From: QHXM01 sp963697975
GTDB lineage: Bacteria; Acidobacteriota; Blastocatellia; Pyrinomonadales; Pyrinomonadaceae
Assembly: GCA_963697975.1 (NCBI GenBank)
Contig: OY969111.1
Location: 5,106,223-5,170,222 of the forward strand
Reading direction: 5' to 3'
Length of the DNA: 64,000 nucleotides
In this document: positions 42,749 through 50,487 of the stretch, piece by piece
Numbering within the stretch: the stretch's first letter is position 1
Layout of the letters: each line of letters begins with the position of its first letter
Translations under genes and position numbers: made by a program
Notes under the pieces: generated by a model
Seen by the model: only the letters and a program-made list of their open reading frames with translations
The model's database searches: none
What the model was told of the DNA's origin: nothing

Positions 42749-43303
42749 TCAGATAATTTCCGCTCCCTGTTGTCGCATCTCCTCGATGGCGCGCTCGCCG
42801 TCGCCGGGTTTGAGTTCTACGGGGCGCATGGCGTTGGCGACGGCTTTAACTTTGAAACCTTCGCGGAGCGCGTCGAGCACGGTGTTTTTGACGCAATAGT
42901 CTGTGGCAAGCCCGCCGACCCAGATTTCTCCGACTCCTTGCTCACCGAGGCGCGCGGCTAAGTCCGTTCCATCAAAGGCAGAGTAATTGTCTTCGTCGCC
43001 GGTGCCCTTCGAGATGATGGTGATGCGCGGGTCGTCTAAAAGCTCCGGGTGAAATTCTGCGCCGTGCGTCTCCTGAACACAGTGAGGAGGCCATGTGCCG
43101 CCCTGCTCCTCGAAATGTTTTGTCTTCGGCGGATGCCAGTCGCGGCTTTTGAAGACCGGCTCATCGCGCGCCAGGAATTCCTCGATCAGGCCGTTGAGCG
43201 GCCCAATCACTTCGTCGCCATGCGGCACAGCCAGCGCGCCGCCCGGACAAAAATCGTTCTGCACATCAATCACAATCAATGCGCGGTTCTTTTCGTTTGC
43301 CAT
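42749..43303 (-). CDS. pncA: Nicotinamidase
   Basis: Hydrolyses nicotinamide to nicotinate. From MANEKNRALIVIDVQNDF the 184-residue protein has the catalytic triad D13 (DVQNDFCPGG), K99 (ISKGTGDEDNYSAF) and C137 (GLATDYCVKNT). Metal ligands D55/H57/H63 are in SRDWHPPKTKHF. Length and motifs fit PncA within the isochorismatase-like family. The neighbour pncB takes the product onward, so the pair forms an NAD-salvage unit. A TTG at 43321 is an alternative start, adding six residues. The stop codon directly abuts a perfect 32-bp inverted repeat. Confidence 0.9.
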   Translation of the reverse strand: MANEKNRALIVIDVQNDFCPGGALAVPHGDEVIGPLNGLIEEFLARDEPVFKSRDWHPPKTKHFEEQGGTWPPHCVQETHGAEFHPELLDDPRITIISKGTGDEDNYSAFDGTDLAARLGEQGVGEIWVGGLATDYCVKNTVLDALREGFKVKAVANAMRPVELKPGDGERAIEEMRQQGAEII

Positions 43304-43480
43304 CTCGTTTTCGATAATCAATTCCGGTCACTCATAAATTCAGAGATTGACCCTCGTCTGGAATAGTCCGCCTCATCGCGCTGATAGCTTAACTCTCCGG
43401 CTCAAGGCGAGCAATCTCTCAAAATGAAGAAACGAATCTTTGGAGAAGCACGTATCAATTGGGAGAAGCAGGGAAGTGCC

Positions 43481-43993
43481 TTAGAGGCCGGATGATTGGG
43501 CGATGAAATCTCGCAGGATAATTGCAGCCGATTCGCTGTCCACGTGTTGATGAAGCTCTTCGCTTGAGTGGCCTGCGGCGCGCAAGGCACTTTCGGCCTC
43601 GCGGGAAGTCAGTCGCTCGTCCTGTAAATAAACCGGCGCTTTGAGCGAGAGTTCAAAATTCTGAGCAAGCCTCCGGGCTTCTGTCGCAGCCTTGCCCTCG
43701 GTCCCATCCAGATTGAGCGGCAAACCAATCACCAGTGCTTGAGCGTCATAGTGCTGAAGCAAATCGGCCATAGCGCCCAGGAGTTGTTTCCAGTTTGTCC
43801 GGCGTAAGAAGGGAAGGGGACGAACAGTAATCCATAGTTCGTCCGAAATGGCGACACCGACGCGCTTCTCGCCAAGATCAAGCGCCAGCAGCCGCCCCGA
43901 AGGTTTTCCGCTCAGGCGGCGTATCTTTGAATTCTCGTTGATTTCGGTGTCCGGCAATGTGTTTCCGTAGAGCGCGGGCTGTCCAAAAAGCAC
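43481..43993 (-). CDS. ruvX: RuvX/YqgF-family putative pre-16S rRNA nuclease
   Basis: This 170-residue RNase H-fold protein carries the conserved acidic residues D39 in LLALDLGEKRVGVA, the E/D pair in LQDERLTSREAE, and the final Asp in HVDSESAAIILRDF. Family members are implicated in 5' maturation of 16S rRNA and were earlier proposed to be Holliday-junction resolvases. Length is normal, but the N-terminus has about 32 extra residues from a GTG start. A TTG at residue 13 (LPDTEINEN) could be the true start. The 157-nt gap to pncA holds nothing recognised. Confidence 0.85.
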   Translation of the reverse strand: MLFGQPALYGNTLPDTEINENSKIRRLSGKPSGRLLALDLGEKRVGVAISDELWITVRPLPFLRRTNWKQLLGAMADLLQHYDAQALVIGLPLNLDGTEGKAATEARRLAQNFELSLKAPVYLQDERLTSREAESALRAAGHSSEELHQHVDSESAAIILRDFIAQSSGL

Positions 43994-44140
43994 CCTGCGC
44001 GAAAGAAGTCAAACTTATCAGGGAGCGTGGCTTGCGCGCTTTATTCAGCCACTGTTATGATACGCGAGCGTGAAAGCTAAGGCCATCGGCACGCGCTCGT
44101 CGTCGTCCATTTGCGATGGTTTTCTTTAAGAGGTTTATCA

Positions 44141-45439
44141 ATGACATTCCGCACCAAATTCGCTTTGATTGTCTTCTCGGCCTTTGTCGCCCTCTACGCC
44201 GTCGTCGGCGGATGGCTTTCGACACGCGCTCAGCAGCCTGCCAATGATCCGGGCGCGCAACTACGCATCTTCGAGAACGTGTTGCAGCACATCCAGAGCG
44301 ACTATGTGGATGAGCCTAACATGGGGAAAGTTCGCGCGGGCGCGCTCCGGGGCTTAGCCTACGGTCTTGATCCATATTCGACCTATCTGACTGCCGATCA
44401 GGTGCGTGACTATCGCGACGAGGTGAAAAGCAGTCAGGTCGGCATCGGTGCGGAGCTTTCGCAAGTTTCTTCCTATCTTTACGTGATCGCTCCCGTCAAG
44501 GGGTCGCCTGCGGATCAGGCCGGTGTGCGTGCGGGCGATATCATCGAATACATTGATAATAAAGCCACGCGTGATATTTCACTCTACGATGCGCGGCAAC
44601 TGCTGGACGGCGTGGCTGGCACGGAAGTCAAACTCCGCATCCTGCGTGCCAACGCGCGACCGCTGACGCTGGTCGTCAAGCGTGGGACATTCAAAGCGCC
44701 TGCGGCTGAAGCTCATATGGAGGCAGGAAAGATTGGTATCCTGCGTATTAACAGCCTTGCCGAAGGTGAGGCGACGGACGTGCGCGCGAGATTGCAGGAA
44801 CTGATCAAGCAGGGCGCGCAGAAGATCGTGCTCGACTTGAGAAGCGTCGCTGGCGGAGTGTTAGACGAATCGGTGGAAGTTGCACGGCTCTTCATTAAAG
44901 AGGGAGTTCTGGCGCAAACCATAGGACGCGAGAGCAAGACGCTCAAGACCTTCGCCGCCGATCCCAAGAAGACAATTTTCAATGGTCCTGTGGTCGCTCT
45001 CATTGATCCGGGGACGGCGGGAGCTGCCGAGGTCGTCGCCTCTGCCCTGATTGAGCGGAAGCGTGGCGAGGTGGTCGGCGAAAAGAGTTTCGGCGCGGGC
45101 GCTGAGCAGCAGCTCTTCACCTTGCGCGACGGCGACGGCCTGTTGTTGACGACCATCAAGTGGGCTTCGGCCAGCGGCAAGCCGTTTCTCGGCGAGGATC
45201 GCACGCGCTCAGGCGTTGTGCCAACAGTTGAAGTTAAGCGACCTGAGGTTCTGGAGCCGATTGACCCGGATGATTTAACCGGCAACGACGACGACGCGGT
45301 CGCCAAGCCAAACCAGCCAAACGACAAGCGTGAGGTTGCTCCTGAGACTATCCCGGCGAAACCGCAGGAGGATACGCAGCTTAAGAAAGCTCTTGAGCTA
45401 TTGCGGGGCGCGCCGGGAGCAGGACAGCGCGCTGCATAA
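44141..45439 (+). CDS. S41-family carboxyl-terminal protease homologue lacking the catalytic Ser/Lys dyad
   Basis: This 432-residue protein has a signal peptide (KFALIVFSAFVALYAVVG), an N-terminal cap (IFENVLQHIQSDYVDEP) and a PDZ domain (about 95-175: VGIGAELSQV, GSPADQAGVRAGDIIEYID). The S41 tail-protease core follows. In active members the core has GSASASE and, 25 residues after the Ser, a Lys in FGKG. Here the strings are GTAGAAEVVASAL and EKSFGAGAEQQ, so the nucleophile is Gly and the general base is Ala. The fold otherwise looks intact, including TIKWASASGKPFLG. It is probably a non-proteolytic PDZ scaffold or adaptor in the periplasm. The ATG at 44141 has AAGAGG upstream; the longer reading from 44111 is rejected. 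Confidence 0.85.
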   Translation: MTFRTKFALIVFSAFVALYAVVGGWLSTRAQQPANDPGAQLRIFENVLQHIQSDYVDEPNMGKVRAGALRGLAYGLDPYSTYLTADQVRDYRDEVKSSQVGIGAELSQVSSYLYVIAPVKGSPADQAGVRAGDIIEYIDNKATRDISLYDARQLLDGVAGTEVKLRILRANARPLTLVVKRGTFKAPAAEAHMEAGKIGILRINSLAEGEATDVRARLQELIKQGAQKIVLDLRSVAGGVLDESVEVARLFIKEGVLAQTIGRESKTLKTFAADPKKTIFNGPVVALIDPGTAGAAEVVASALIERKRGEVVGEKSFGAGAEQQLFTLRDGDGLLLTTIKWASASGKPFLGEDRTRSGVVPTVEVKRPEVLEPIDPDDLTGNDDDAVAKPNQPNDKREVAPETIPAKPQEDTQLKKALELLRGAPGAGQRAA

Positions 45440-45464
45440 GCCTCAATCTCTACCCAGATAGCGC

Positions 45465-45505
45465 AAGGCCGGGAAAGATTCTGCATCTCTCCCGGCCTTC
45501 TTCTT
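45465..45505. terminator. Bidirectional Rho-independent terminator
   Basis: AAGGCCGGGA (45465-45474) pairs with 45490-45499. It has a 15-nt loop with partial pairing, then CTTCTTTACT. It lies between the convergent S41 and carboxylase genes. It has no tandem word and so differs from the repeat family. Confidence 0.8.
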
Positions 45506-45552
45506 TACTAAAACCCCTCAACGAAACTTCATGTGATCCTTTAGGCCAGCGA

Positions 45553-47124
45553 CTACAAAGGAATGTTACCGTGCTTTTTAGGCGGGTTCGTGTCGCGCTT
45601 GTTCTCAAGTAGCCTCAACGCTCGGATGAGTTTCGGGCGTGTTATGGCTGGCTCGATTACTTCGTCTATGAATCCGCGTTCGGCAGCCACGTATGGATTG
45701 GCAAACTTCTCCTCAAACTCGGCCACGCGCGCCCTGCGAGCCTCTTCCGGCTCTGTTGCCTCGCTGATCTCGCGGCGGTAGAGCAGCCCAACCGCTCCTT
45801 CAGCGCCCATGACGGCAATCTCAGCCGTCGGCCATGCCAGATTAATGTCCGTGCGTATATGTTTTGAGGCCATCACGCAATATGCTCCGCCATAAGCTTT
45901 CCGGGTAATGACAGTTATCTTCGGCACAGTGGCTTCAGCGAAAGCGTAGAGCAGCTTCGCGCCATGTCTGATAATGCCGCCATGTTCCTGAGCCACGCCG
46001 GGCAGGAAGCCGGGCACATCTTCAAACGTGATGAGAGGAATATTGAAACAGTCGCAAAATCTCACAAACCGCGCGCCCTTAACGGAAGCGTCTATATCAA
46101 GCACTCCGGCCAGGTAAGCGGGTTGATTGGCAACAATGCCTACCGGGCGACCGCCCAGGCGCGCAAAGCCAATGACGATATTCGGGGCGTATAGCTGATG
46201 AACTTCAAAAAAGTAACCGTCGTCAACAATCGGATGGATCACATCGCGTATATCGTAAGGCTGATTGCTCGATTCCGGCACAATTGAATTGAGCTTAGGC
46301 TCGGTTCTATCGGGAGAATCTGTCGCAACGACCATCGGCGGGTCGTCCATATTATTTGAGGGAAGAAAGGAGAGCAGTTCGCGCACCATCAGAAGGGCAT
46401 GCTCATCCGAATCGGCGACGAAATGGGCAACACCGGAAACGCGATTATGTGTGATGGCTCCGCCCAAATCCTCCTTAGTCACATCTTCATGCGTCACGGT
46501 CTTGATGATGTCAGGCCCGGTGATGAACATATAGGAGGTGCCCTTCACCATCACGTTGAAATCCGTAATGGCGGGGCTATAAACTGCGCCGCCCGCGCAA
46601 GGTCCCATGATGCAACTGATCTGTGGAACGACCCCGCTCGCAAGGGTATTGCGTAGGAAAATGTCTGCGTAACCACCCAGACTCACAACACCTTCCTGAA
46701 TCCTTGCGCCGCCCGAATCGTTCAACCCGACCACAGGTGCGCCGACCTTTAATGCCAAGTCCATCACTTTACAGATTTTCTCGGCATGAGTTTCAGAAAG
46801 GGAACCACCGAAGACAGTAAAGTCCTGAGCAAAGATGAAGACGCGCCGTCCATCAATAAGCCCGTAGCCTGTGACCACGCCATCGCCATCGTACAGCTGC
46901 TTTTCCAGGCCGAAATCTCTGGAGCGATGAACGACGAGCCTGTCAAATTCCTCAAAAGTGCCTTCGTCAAGCAGGAAGTTAATCCGCTCCCGCGCGGTCA
47001 GCTTGCCAGCCGCATGCTGCTTCTCGATACGCGCCGCCCCACCGCCATCTTCGGCTCTGTCGACACGAGCCTTCAGGCGTTCGAGCTTTGTGGGAGCTAA
47101 AGGTTGCTGTTTCTTTGAGGTCAT
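45553..47124 (-). CDS. Acyl-CoA carboxylase carboxyltransferase subunit (propionyl-CoA carboxylase beta type)
   Basis: This 523-residue cytoplasmic subunit transfers CO2 from carboxybiotin to an acyl-CoA, usually propionyl-CoA. Both crotonase-like halves are seen. The N-terminal acyl-CoA half has LTARERINFLLDEGTFEEFD, VGLNDSGGARIQEGV and CIMGPCAGGAVYSPAITDF. The C-terminal biotin half has LITFEDVPGFLPGVAQEHGG, RKAYGGAYCVMASK and AVMGAEGAVGLLYRR. It ends with the typical NPPKKHGNIPL. Substrate choice (propionyl, acetyl or methylmalonyl) cannot be read safely. No biotin carboxylase or biotin carrier gene is adjacent, so partners are encoded elsewhere. Confidence 0.9.
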   Translation of the reverse strand: MTSKKQQPLAPTKLERLKARVDRAEDGGGAARIEKQHAAGKLTARERINFLLDEGTFEEFDRLVVHRSRDFGLEKQLYDGDGVVTGYGLIDGRRVFIFAQDFTVFGGSLSETHAEKICKVMDLALKVGAPVVGLNDSGGARIQEGVVSLGGYADIFLRNTLASGVVPQISCIMGPCAGGAVYSPAITDFNVMVKGTSYMFITGPDIIKTVTHEDVTKEDLGGAITHNRVSGVAHFVADSDEHALLMVRELLSFLPSNNMDDPPMVVATDSPDRTEPKLNSIVPESSNQPYDIRDVIHPIVDDGYFFEVHQLYAPNIVIGFARLGGRPVGIVANQPAYLAGVLDIDASVKGARFVRFCDCFNIPLITFEDVPGFLPGVAQEHGGIIRHGAKLLYAFAEATVPKITVITRKAYGGAYCVMASKHIRTDINLAWPTAEIAVMGAEGAVGLLYRREISEATEPEEARRARVAEFEEKFANPYVAAERGFIDEVIEPAITRPKLIRALRLLENKRDTNPPKKHGNIPL

Positions 47125-47170
47125 AATCGTTCTGCCCGGCTGCGGTTAACGTTCCTCTGATGCTAAAGTT

Positions 47171-47674
47171 TTACTTGAACTCATTGAACGGGAAGGCGCG
47201 CTTTTCTATCAAGGCCACCAATTCTTCAAGTGCTTTCAGCGAGCGCCGCCGAACCTCTATCGGATAATTAAAACGCTCAGCATTGATGGCAAACTCATCT
47301 TCATCCAGAATGCTGTAGGAAAAATCGGGCGCGACCAGAATATCAATGTCCAGGTCAATGTAGCTGAGGACATCTTTCTCAAAAACAGGCGGCACGTTGA
47401 CGTTGCAGTAGAAATTACGAAGCTCGCCCGTCGGATCAACGAAGCGGAAAATATTGTACCAACGATCCAGCCAGTAATATTCGATGCTCAGAGTATCGGG
47501 GGAAATCGTGCCGAGCAATGGGTGCTGGATTTCTTCTTCAAATTTGGCGGCGAGGACAATCAACGAATCCTGTTGCAGAGAGATTTGCGCGTGCCAACGG
47601 CGATGCTCTGTCCCATCATATTTGTATGTGCGAACCATGATAGCCTTCGCGGATGCGTCCATTTCACCTGTCAT
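47171..47674 (-). CDS. DUF402 domain protein
   Basis: This 167-residue protein is dominated by a DUF402 beta-barrel: WYNIFRFVDPTGELRNFYCN, then YIDLDIDILVAPDFSYSILDED, followed by a C-terminal helix (SLKALEELVALIEKRAFP). DUF402 members include nucleoside di/triphosphatases and FomD-like hydrolases using clustered Asp/Glu and Mg2+ or Mn2+. The D-L-D-I-D and D-E-D-E-F residues here could serve that role. An ATG at 47638 (MVRTYKYDG) has a closer Shine-Dalgarno (GAAGG) and is a credible alternative start. The substrate is unknown. Confidence 0.78.
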   Translation of the reverse strand: MTGEMDASAKAIMVRTYKYDGTEHRRWHAQISLQQDSLIVLAAKFEEEIQHPLLGTISPDTLSIEYYWLDRWYNIFRFVDPTGELRNFYCNVNVPPVFEKDVLSYIDLDIDILVAPDFSYSILDEDEFAINAERFNYPIEVRRRSLKALEELVALIEKRAFPFNEFK

Positions 47675-47825
47675 CTGGAGCTGCCTTTACGAGTGAAGAG
47701 CCAACAGCCGACGCCTGCTGGGTCACGTTATCACGCAGGCAGGAAGGGCGCTTTGGCCATCGAAAGTCTCAAGTATTACCTGAGACGTCGGCACGACGAC
47801 AAAAGTTAAAGTGATTCCTCAGGAG

Positions 47826-48473
47826 TTAGCGCCCGCTCTTCTGCCAGTCGGCGAGAAATTGCTCAAGTCCCTTGTCCGTCAAGGGGTGTTTGAGGAGTTG
47901 GTCAATAACCTTGAGAGGCATTGTCGCGACATGCGCTCCCATGCGGGCGGCCTCTACAACATGTATCGGGTGTCGTATGCTCGCCGCTAGCACCTCCGTC
48001 TTCCATTCGTAGTTGCCGTAAATCTCCACGATCTCGGCGAGAAGCTCAAGGCCGTTCTGCCCCACGTCGTCCAGACGCCCGAGAAATGGGCTGATGTAAG
48101 CTGCTCCGGCTTTGGCCGCGAGGATGGCCTGCGCGGCGGAGAAACAGAGCGTGACATTGACCTTGGTGCCCTCATCCGTCAGTTTTCTGGTAGCCTTTAA
48201 CCCGTCTCTGGTTAAAGGACATTTGACGACCACATTCGGAGCAATGCGTGCGTACTCGCGTCCCTCGCGCAACATGCCTTCCGTGTCCAGACTGGTGACT
48301 TCAGCAGAGACATCGCCCTCAACTATCTCGCAAATGGCAGCGATGTGCTGCTTGAAATCAACGCCTCCTTCTTTTGCAATCAGGGAAGGATTGGTCGTGA
48401 CTCCGTCAATCAAGCCGAGTTCGGCTGCCTCGCGGATTTCGTTCAAATTCGCGGTATCAATGAAAAATTTCAT
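47826..48473 (-). CDS. Transaldolase / fructose-6-phosphate aldolase family (small TalC type)
   Basis: This 215-residue protein of the compact class I aldolase type has MKFFIDTANLNEIREA at the N-terminus and TTNPSLIAKEG. The Schiff-base lysine is K84 in VVVKCPLTRDGLKA, followed by VNVTLCFSAAQAILAAKAGA and the SPFLGRLDD loop. It acts in the cytoplasm, moving a dihydroxyacetone unit between sugar phosphates or cleaving fructose 6-phosphate. Transaldolase is more likely on family grounds. The fourth-position Cys (KCP) is common in this group. It is followed by the DUF402 gene and preceded by an FAH-family gene on the same strand, with no obvious shared pathway. Confidence 0.88.
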   Translation of the reverse strand: MKFFIDTANLNEIREAAELGLIDGVTTNPSLIAKEGGVDFKQHIAAICEIVEGDVSAEVTSLDTEGMLREGREYARIAPNVVVKCPLTRDGLKATRKLTDEGTKVNVTLCFSAAQAILAAKAGAAYISPFLGRLDDVGQNGLELLAEIVEIYGNYEWKTEVLAASIRHPIHVVEAARMGAHVATMPLKVIDQLLKHPLTDKGLEQFLADWQKSGR

Positions 48474-48528
48474 ATCAAACCTCCATCGGGAGCAGTCAAC
48501 TATATGTTTAGAGAGCTTTCAGAATCAC

Positions 48529-49323
48529 TTACGCTGGGGGTTCTGACTCCTGCCTTATGGCTACAGTATTTCTCAATACACCGATACCTTCCACCTCGAC
48601 TTCTACCACATCGCCATCATTGAGACGAGAGACTCCGGCGGGCGTGCCTGTGGCGATCAGGTCGCCGGGCAGCAGCGTCATGGCGCGGGAAATGTAGCGC
48701 AGCAGATGGGCTACAGAAAAGGCCATCGAAGACGTCCTCGCCTGCTGCTTTATTTCGCCATTGACGCGCGTGGAGACAGCCACGTCCGCCGGATTGATGT
48801 CTGTCGTGATAAATGGGCCAACCGGGCAAAAGGTGTCGAAGGATTTGGCGCGCGTGAACTGCACATCTTTACGCTGAAGGTCACGCGCGGTGACATCGTT
48901 GACGCAGGTATAGCCGAGCACATAAGCCATCGGGTCTTGCTCATCAGTAAGATGGGCGGCGAGGCGTCCGATAACGACCCCAAGCTCTCCTTCATGTTCT
49001 ACCTGAGCCGAGACAGGAGGCAGCTTGATGGTATCGCCTGAAGCGACGATTGCTGATGGCGCTTTCAGAAAGAGTAGTGGCTCGGTGGGCATCGCATTGC
49101 CCAACTCTGCGGCGTGCTCTTTGTAGTTACGTCCGACGCAGACGATCTTGGAAGGGGTGACGGGAGCCAGAAGCCTGACCTCGGAGAGGGGGATTCGGTT
49201 TGTGTGCACGCGTGGGCGGCTCCCGAAAGCGTCGGCATCAATGAGCGGTCGGACAGACTCTTCTTCAATGATGCCGTAGCATGGCTCTAAGAGAGTTTGA
49301 TGTGTGAAGCGGCAGAGTTTCAT
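48529..49323 (-). CDS. Fumarylacetoacetate hydrolase (FAH) family protein
   Basis: This 264-residue protein has a short N-terminal domain and an FAH catalytic domain. KIVCVGRNYKEHAAELGN carries the catalytic His, and VEHEGELGVVIG carries two metal-binding Glu. DPMAYVLGYTCVNDVTARD, then KSFDTFCPVGP, and the final LLPGDLIATGTPAGVS are also conserved. Members are Mg2+-dependent hydrolases, isomerases or oxaloacetate decarboxylases acting on 2-oxo acids; which one cannot be decided. It lies 3 nt downstream of the FN3 lipoprotein gene on the same strand, so it is probably in the hslV-hslU transcript. Confidence 0.88.
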   Translation of the reverse strand: MKLCRFTHQTLLEPCYGIIEEESVRPLIDADAFGSRPRVHTNRIPLSEVRLLAPVTPSKIVCVGRNYKEHAAELGNAMPTEPLLFLKAPSAIVASGDTIKLPPVSAQVEHEGELGVVIGRLAAHLTDEQDPMAYVLGYTCVNDVTARDLQRKDVQFTRAKSFDTFCPVGPFITTDINPADVAVSTRVNGEIKQQARTSSMAFSVAHLLRYISRAMTLLPGDLIATGTPAGVSRLNDGDVVEVEVEGIGVLRNTVAIRQESEPPA

Positions 49324-49326
49324 TGG

Positions 49327-50487
49327 TTATGGCGCCGTTTCCGATTCGATCTCTGATGGCTGGCTCTGATTTCCAGCCGCGTCAACCGCGACCACGTAAT
49401 AATAGTATCTTTTACCGGATTCAACCGCTTCGTCCTGAAACGTCGTGCGTGTCAGAAGACTCGGAGTCAGCTTTGTCCATTGAGCCTTTGGCAATTCCGG
49501 GTCAGTTGAACGGTAGACGTAATAGCCTACAACGTCGCGTTCCGGGTTGGCCGGGAAGAAGAGCGCAAGGCGACCGGGCGCTGGCGCTCCGATGGATATC
49601 CTGCCCGGCGCGGACGGTGCAAACGTATCAACAGGTGCGACCGAGATGGCATTGGAATTCAGGCTTTCGACCTGTGAGCCACCCGTCCCTAGAGAAACCG
49701 AGCGAACGACATAGTTATACTCCTCGCCGAAGCGAAAAGACTGATCGCTGTATCGCGTGCCGGGCACGAGCGTGGAATTAATAGGGGTTTGCCCGACCTC
49801 GATCTGTGATTTTTCTACTCGATAGACGTTGTAGCCAAGCAGATTCAAGGGCGTCGAGCCATCAATATTGGCCGCCGGGGGATTCCATGTGATAGTGACG
49901 GCGTTAGGACTAGGCTCAAAGCCTGTGACGGTCGGAGGCTCAGCAATTCTGGCCGCTGGCTCAATCAGGAGAAAGTTTGAAAAGGCTGCACGCTGCCCTG
50001 CGGCATTGACGTATCGCACGCTGTAACGCAGCCGGGTCGGCTGGCCTGCCAGTTCAAGCGTGTCTATGTAGACGAGCGTGTCGCCAGCCGTGCTGATGGT
50101 TTCATAATTGATCGAGCCGATCAGCGTTGAGCGGGCGGCGAATTCATCCTCGGTCAGCGGCAGAATCGCAGACGGGCTTTCGGCTAAACGATAAACATCT
50201 ATCCGGCGAATGCTCTGCACGCTTTCGTCAGAAGCGTTACGCCGGGGAGCTGGCCAACTCAAGATGACCTGATTGCCGCGCTGTGCGCCTGAGAGCAGTT
50301 CCGTGCGTTGCGGGATGCGCTCGACCGGAGGCAGAGGCGGGCGACGTTTGCCGCAAGCCGGAAAGAGAAGGCAAAAAGCGGAAAGCAGAAGGTAGAGAGC
50401 GGCCTGTGAATGGAAGGCTGGCGAATCATTCCCGCCTTCCGCTTTTGGCCCTGGGCCTTTTGTTTTCAGGTCTGAATCCTGTCTCAC
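49327..50487 (-). CDS. Fibronectin type III lipoprotein with repeat-encoded signal peptide
   Basis: This 386-residue protein has a GTG start overlapping the hslU stop (GTGA). The first 29 residues are hydrophilic and odd. A lipoprotein-type signal follows (LYLLLSAFCLLFPAC, residues 31-45, lipidated Cys 45). Three FN3-like modules come next: NQVILSWPAPRRN near 70, NAVTITWNPPAANIDG near 185, and RLALFFPANPERDVVGYYVY near 290, each ending in a Y-Y/V-R-type strand. It is predicted to be a periplasmic or outer-membrane lipoprotein with unknown ligand. The DNA for residues 8 to 42 coincides with a diverged heptamer inverted repeat (50367-50465), so the signal peptide itself appears to be made of repeat sequence. 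Confidence 0.78.
   Translation of the reverse strand: MRQDSDLKTKGPGPKAEGGNDSPAFHSQAALYLLLSAFCLLFPACGKRRPPLPPVERIPQRTELLSGAQRGNQVILSWPAPRRNASDESVQSIRRIDVYRLAESPSAILPLTEDEFAARSTLIGSINYETISTAGDTLVYIDTLELAGQPTRLRYSVRYVNAAGQRAAFSNFLLIEPAARIAEPPTVTGFEPSPNAVTITWNPPAANIDGSTPLNLLGYNVYRVEKSQIEVGQTPINSTLVPGTRYSDQSFRFGEEYNYVVRSVSLGTGGSQVESLNSNAISVAPVDTFAPSAPGRISIGAPAPGRLALFFPANPERDVVGYYVYRSTDPELPKAQWTKLTPSLLTRTTFQDEAVESGKRYYYYVVAVDAAGNQSQPSEIESETAP
50367..50465. repeat. Diverged heptamer inverted repeat inside the FN3 lipoprotein signal-peptide region
   Basis: The left arm 50367-50392 contains AAGCGGA and GAAGGCA-like words. Positions 50370-50388 pair with 50432-50450 with three mismatches in 19; the spacer is about 43 nt. 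It is more decayed than the other members and lies wholly inside an open reading frame, next to the hslU-lipoprotein junction. Confidence 0.6.
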
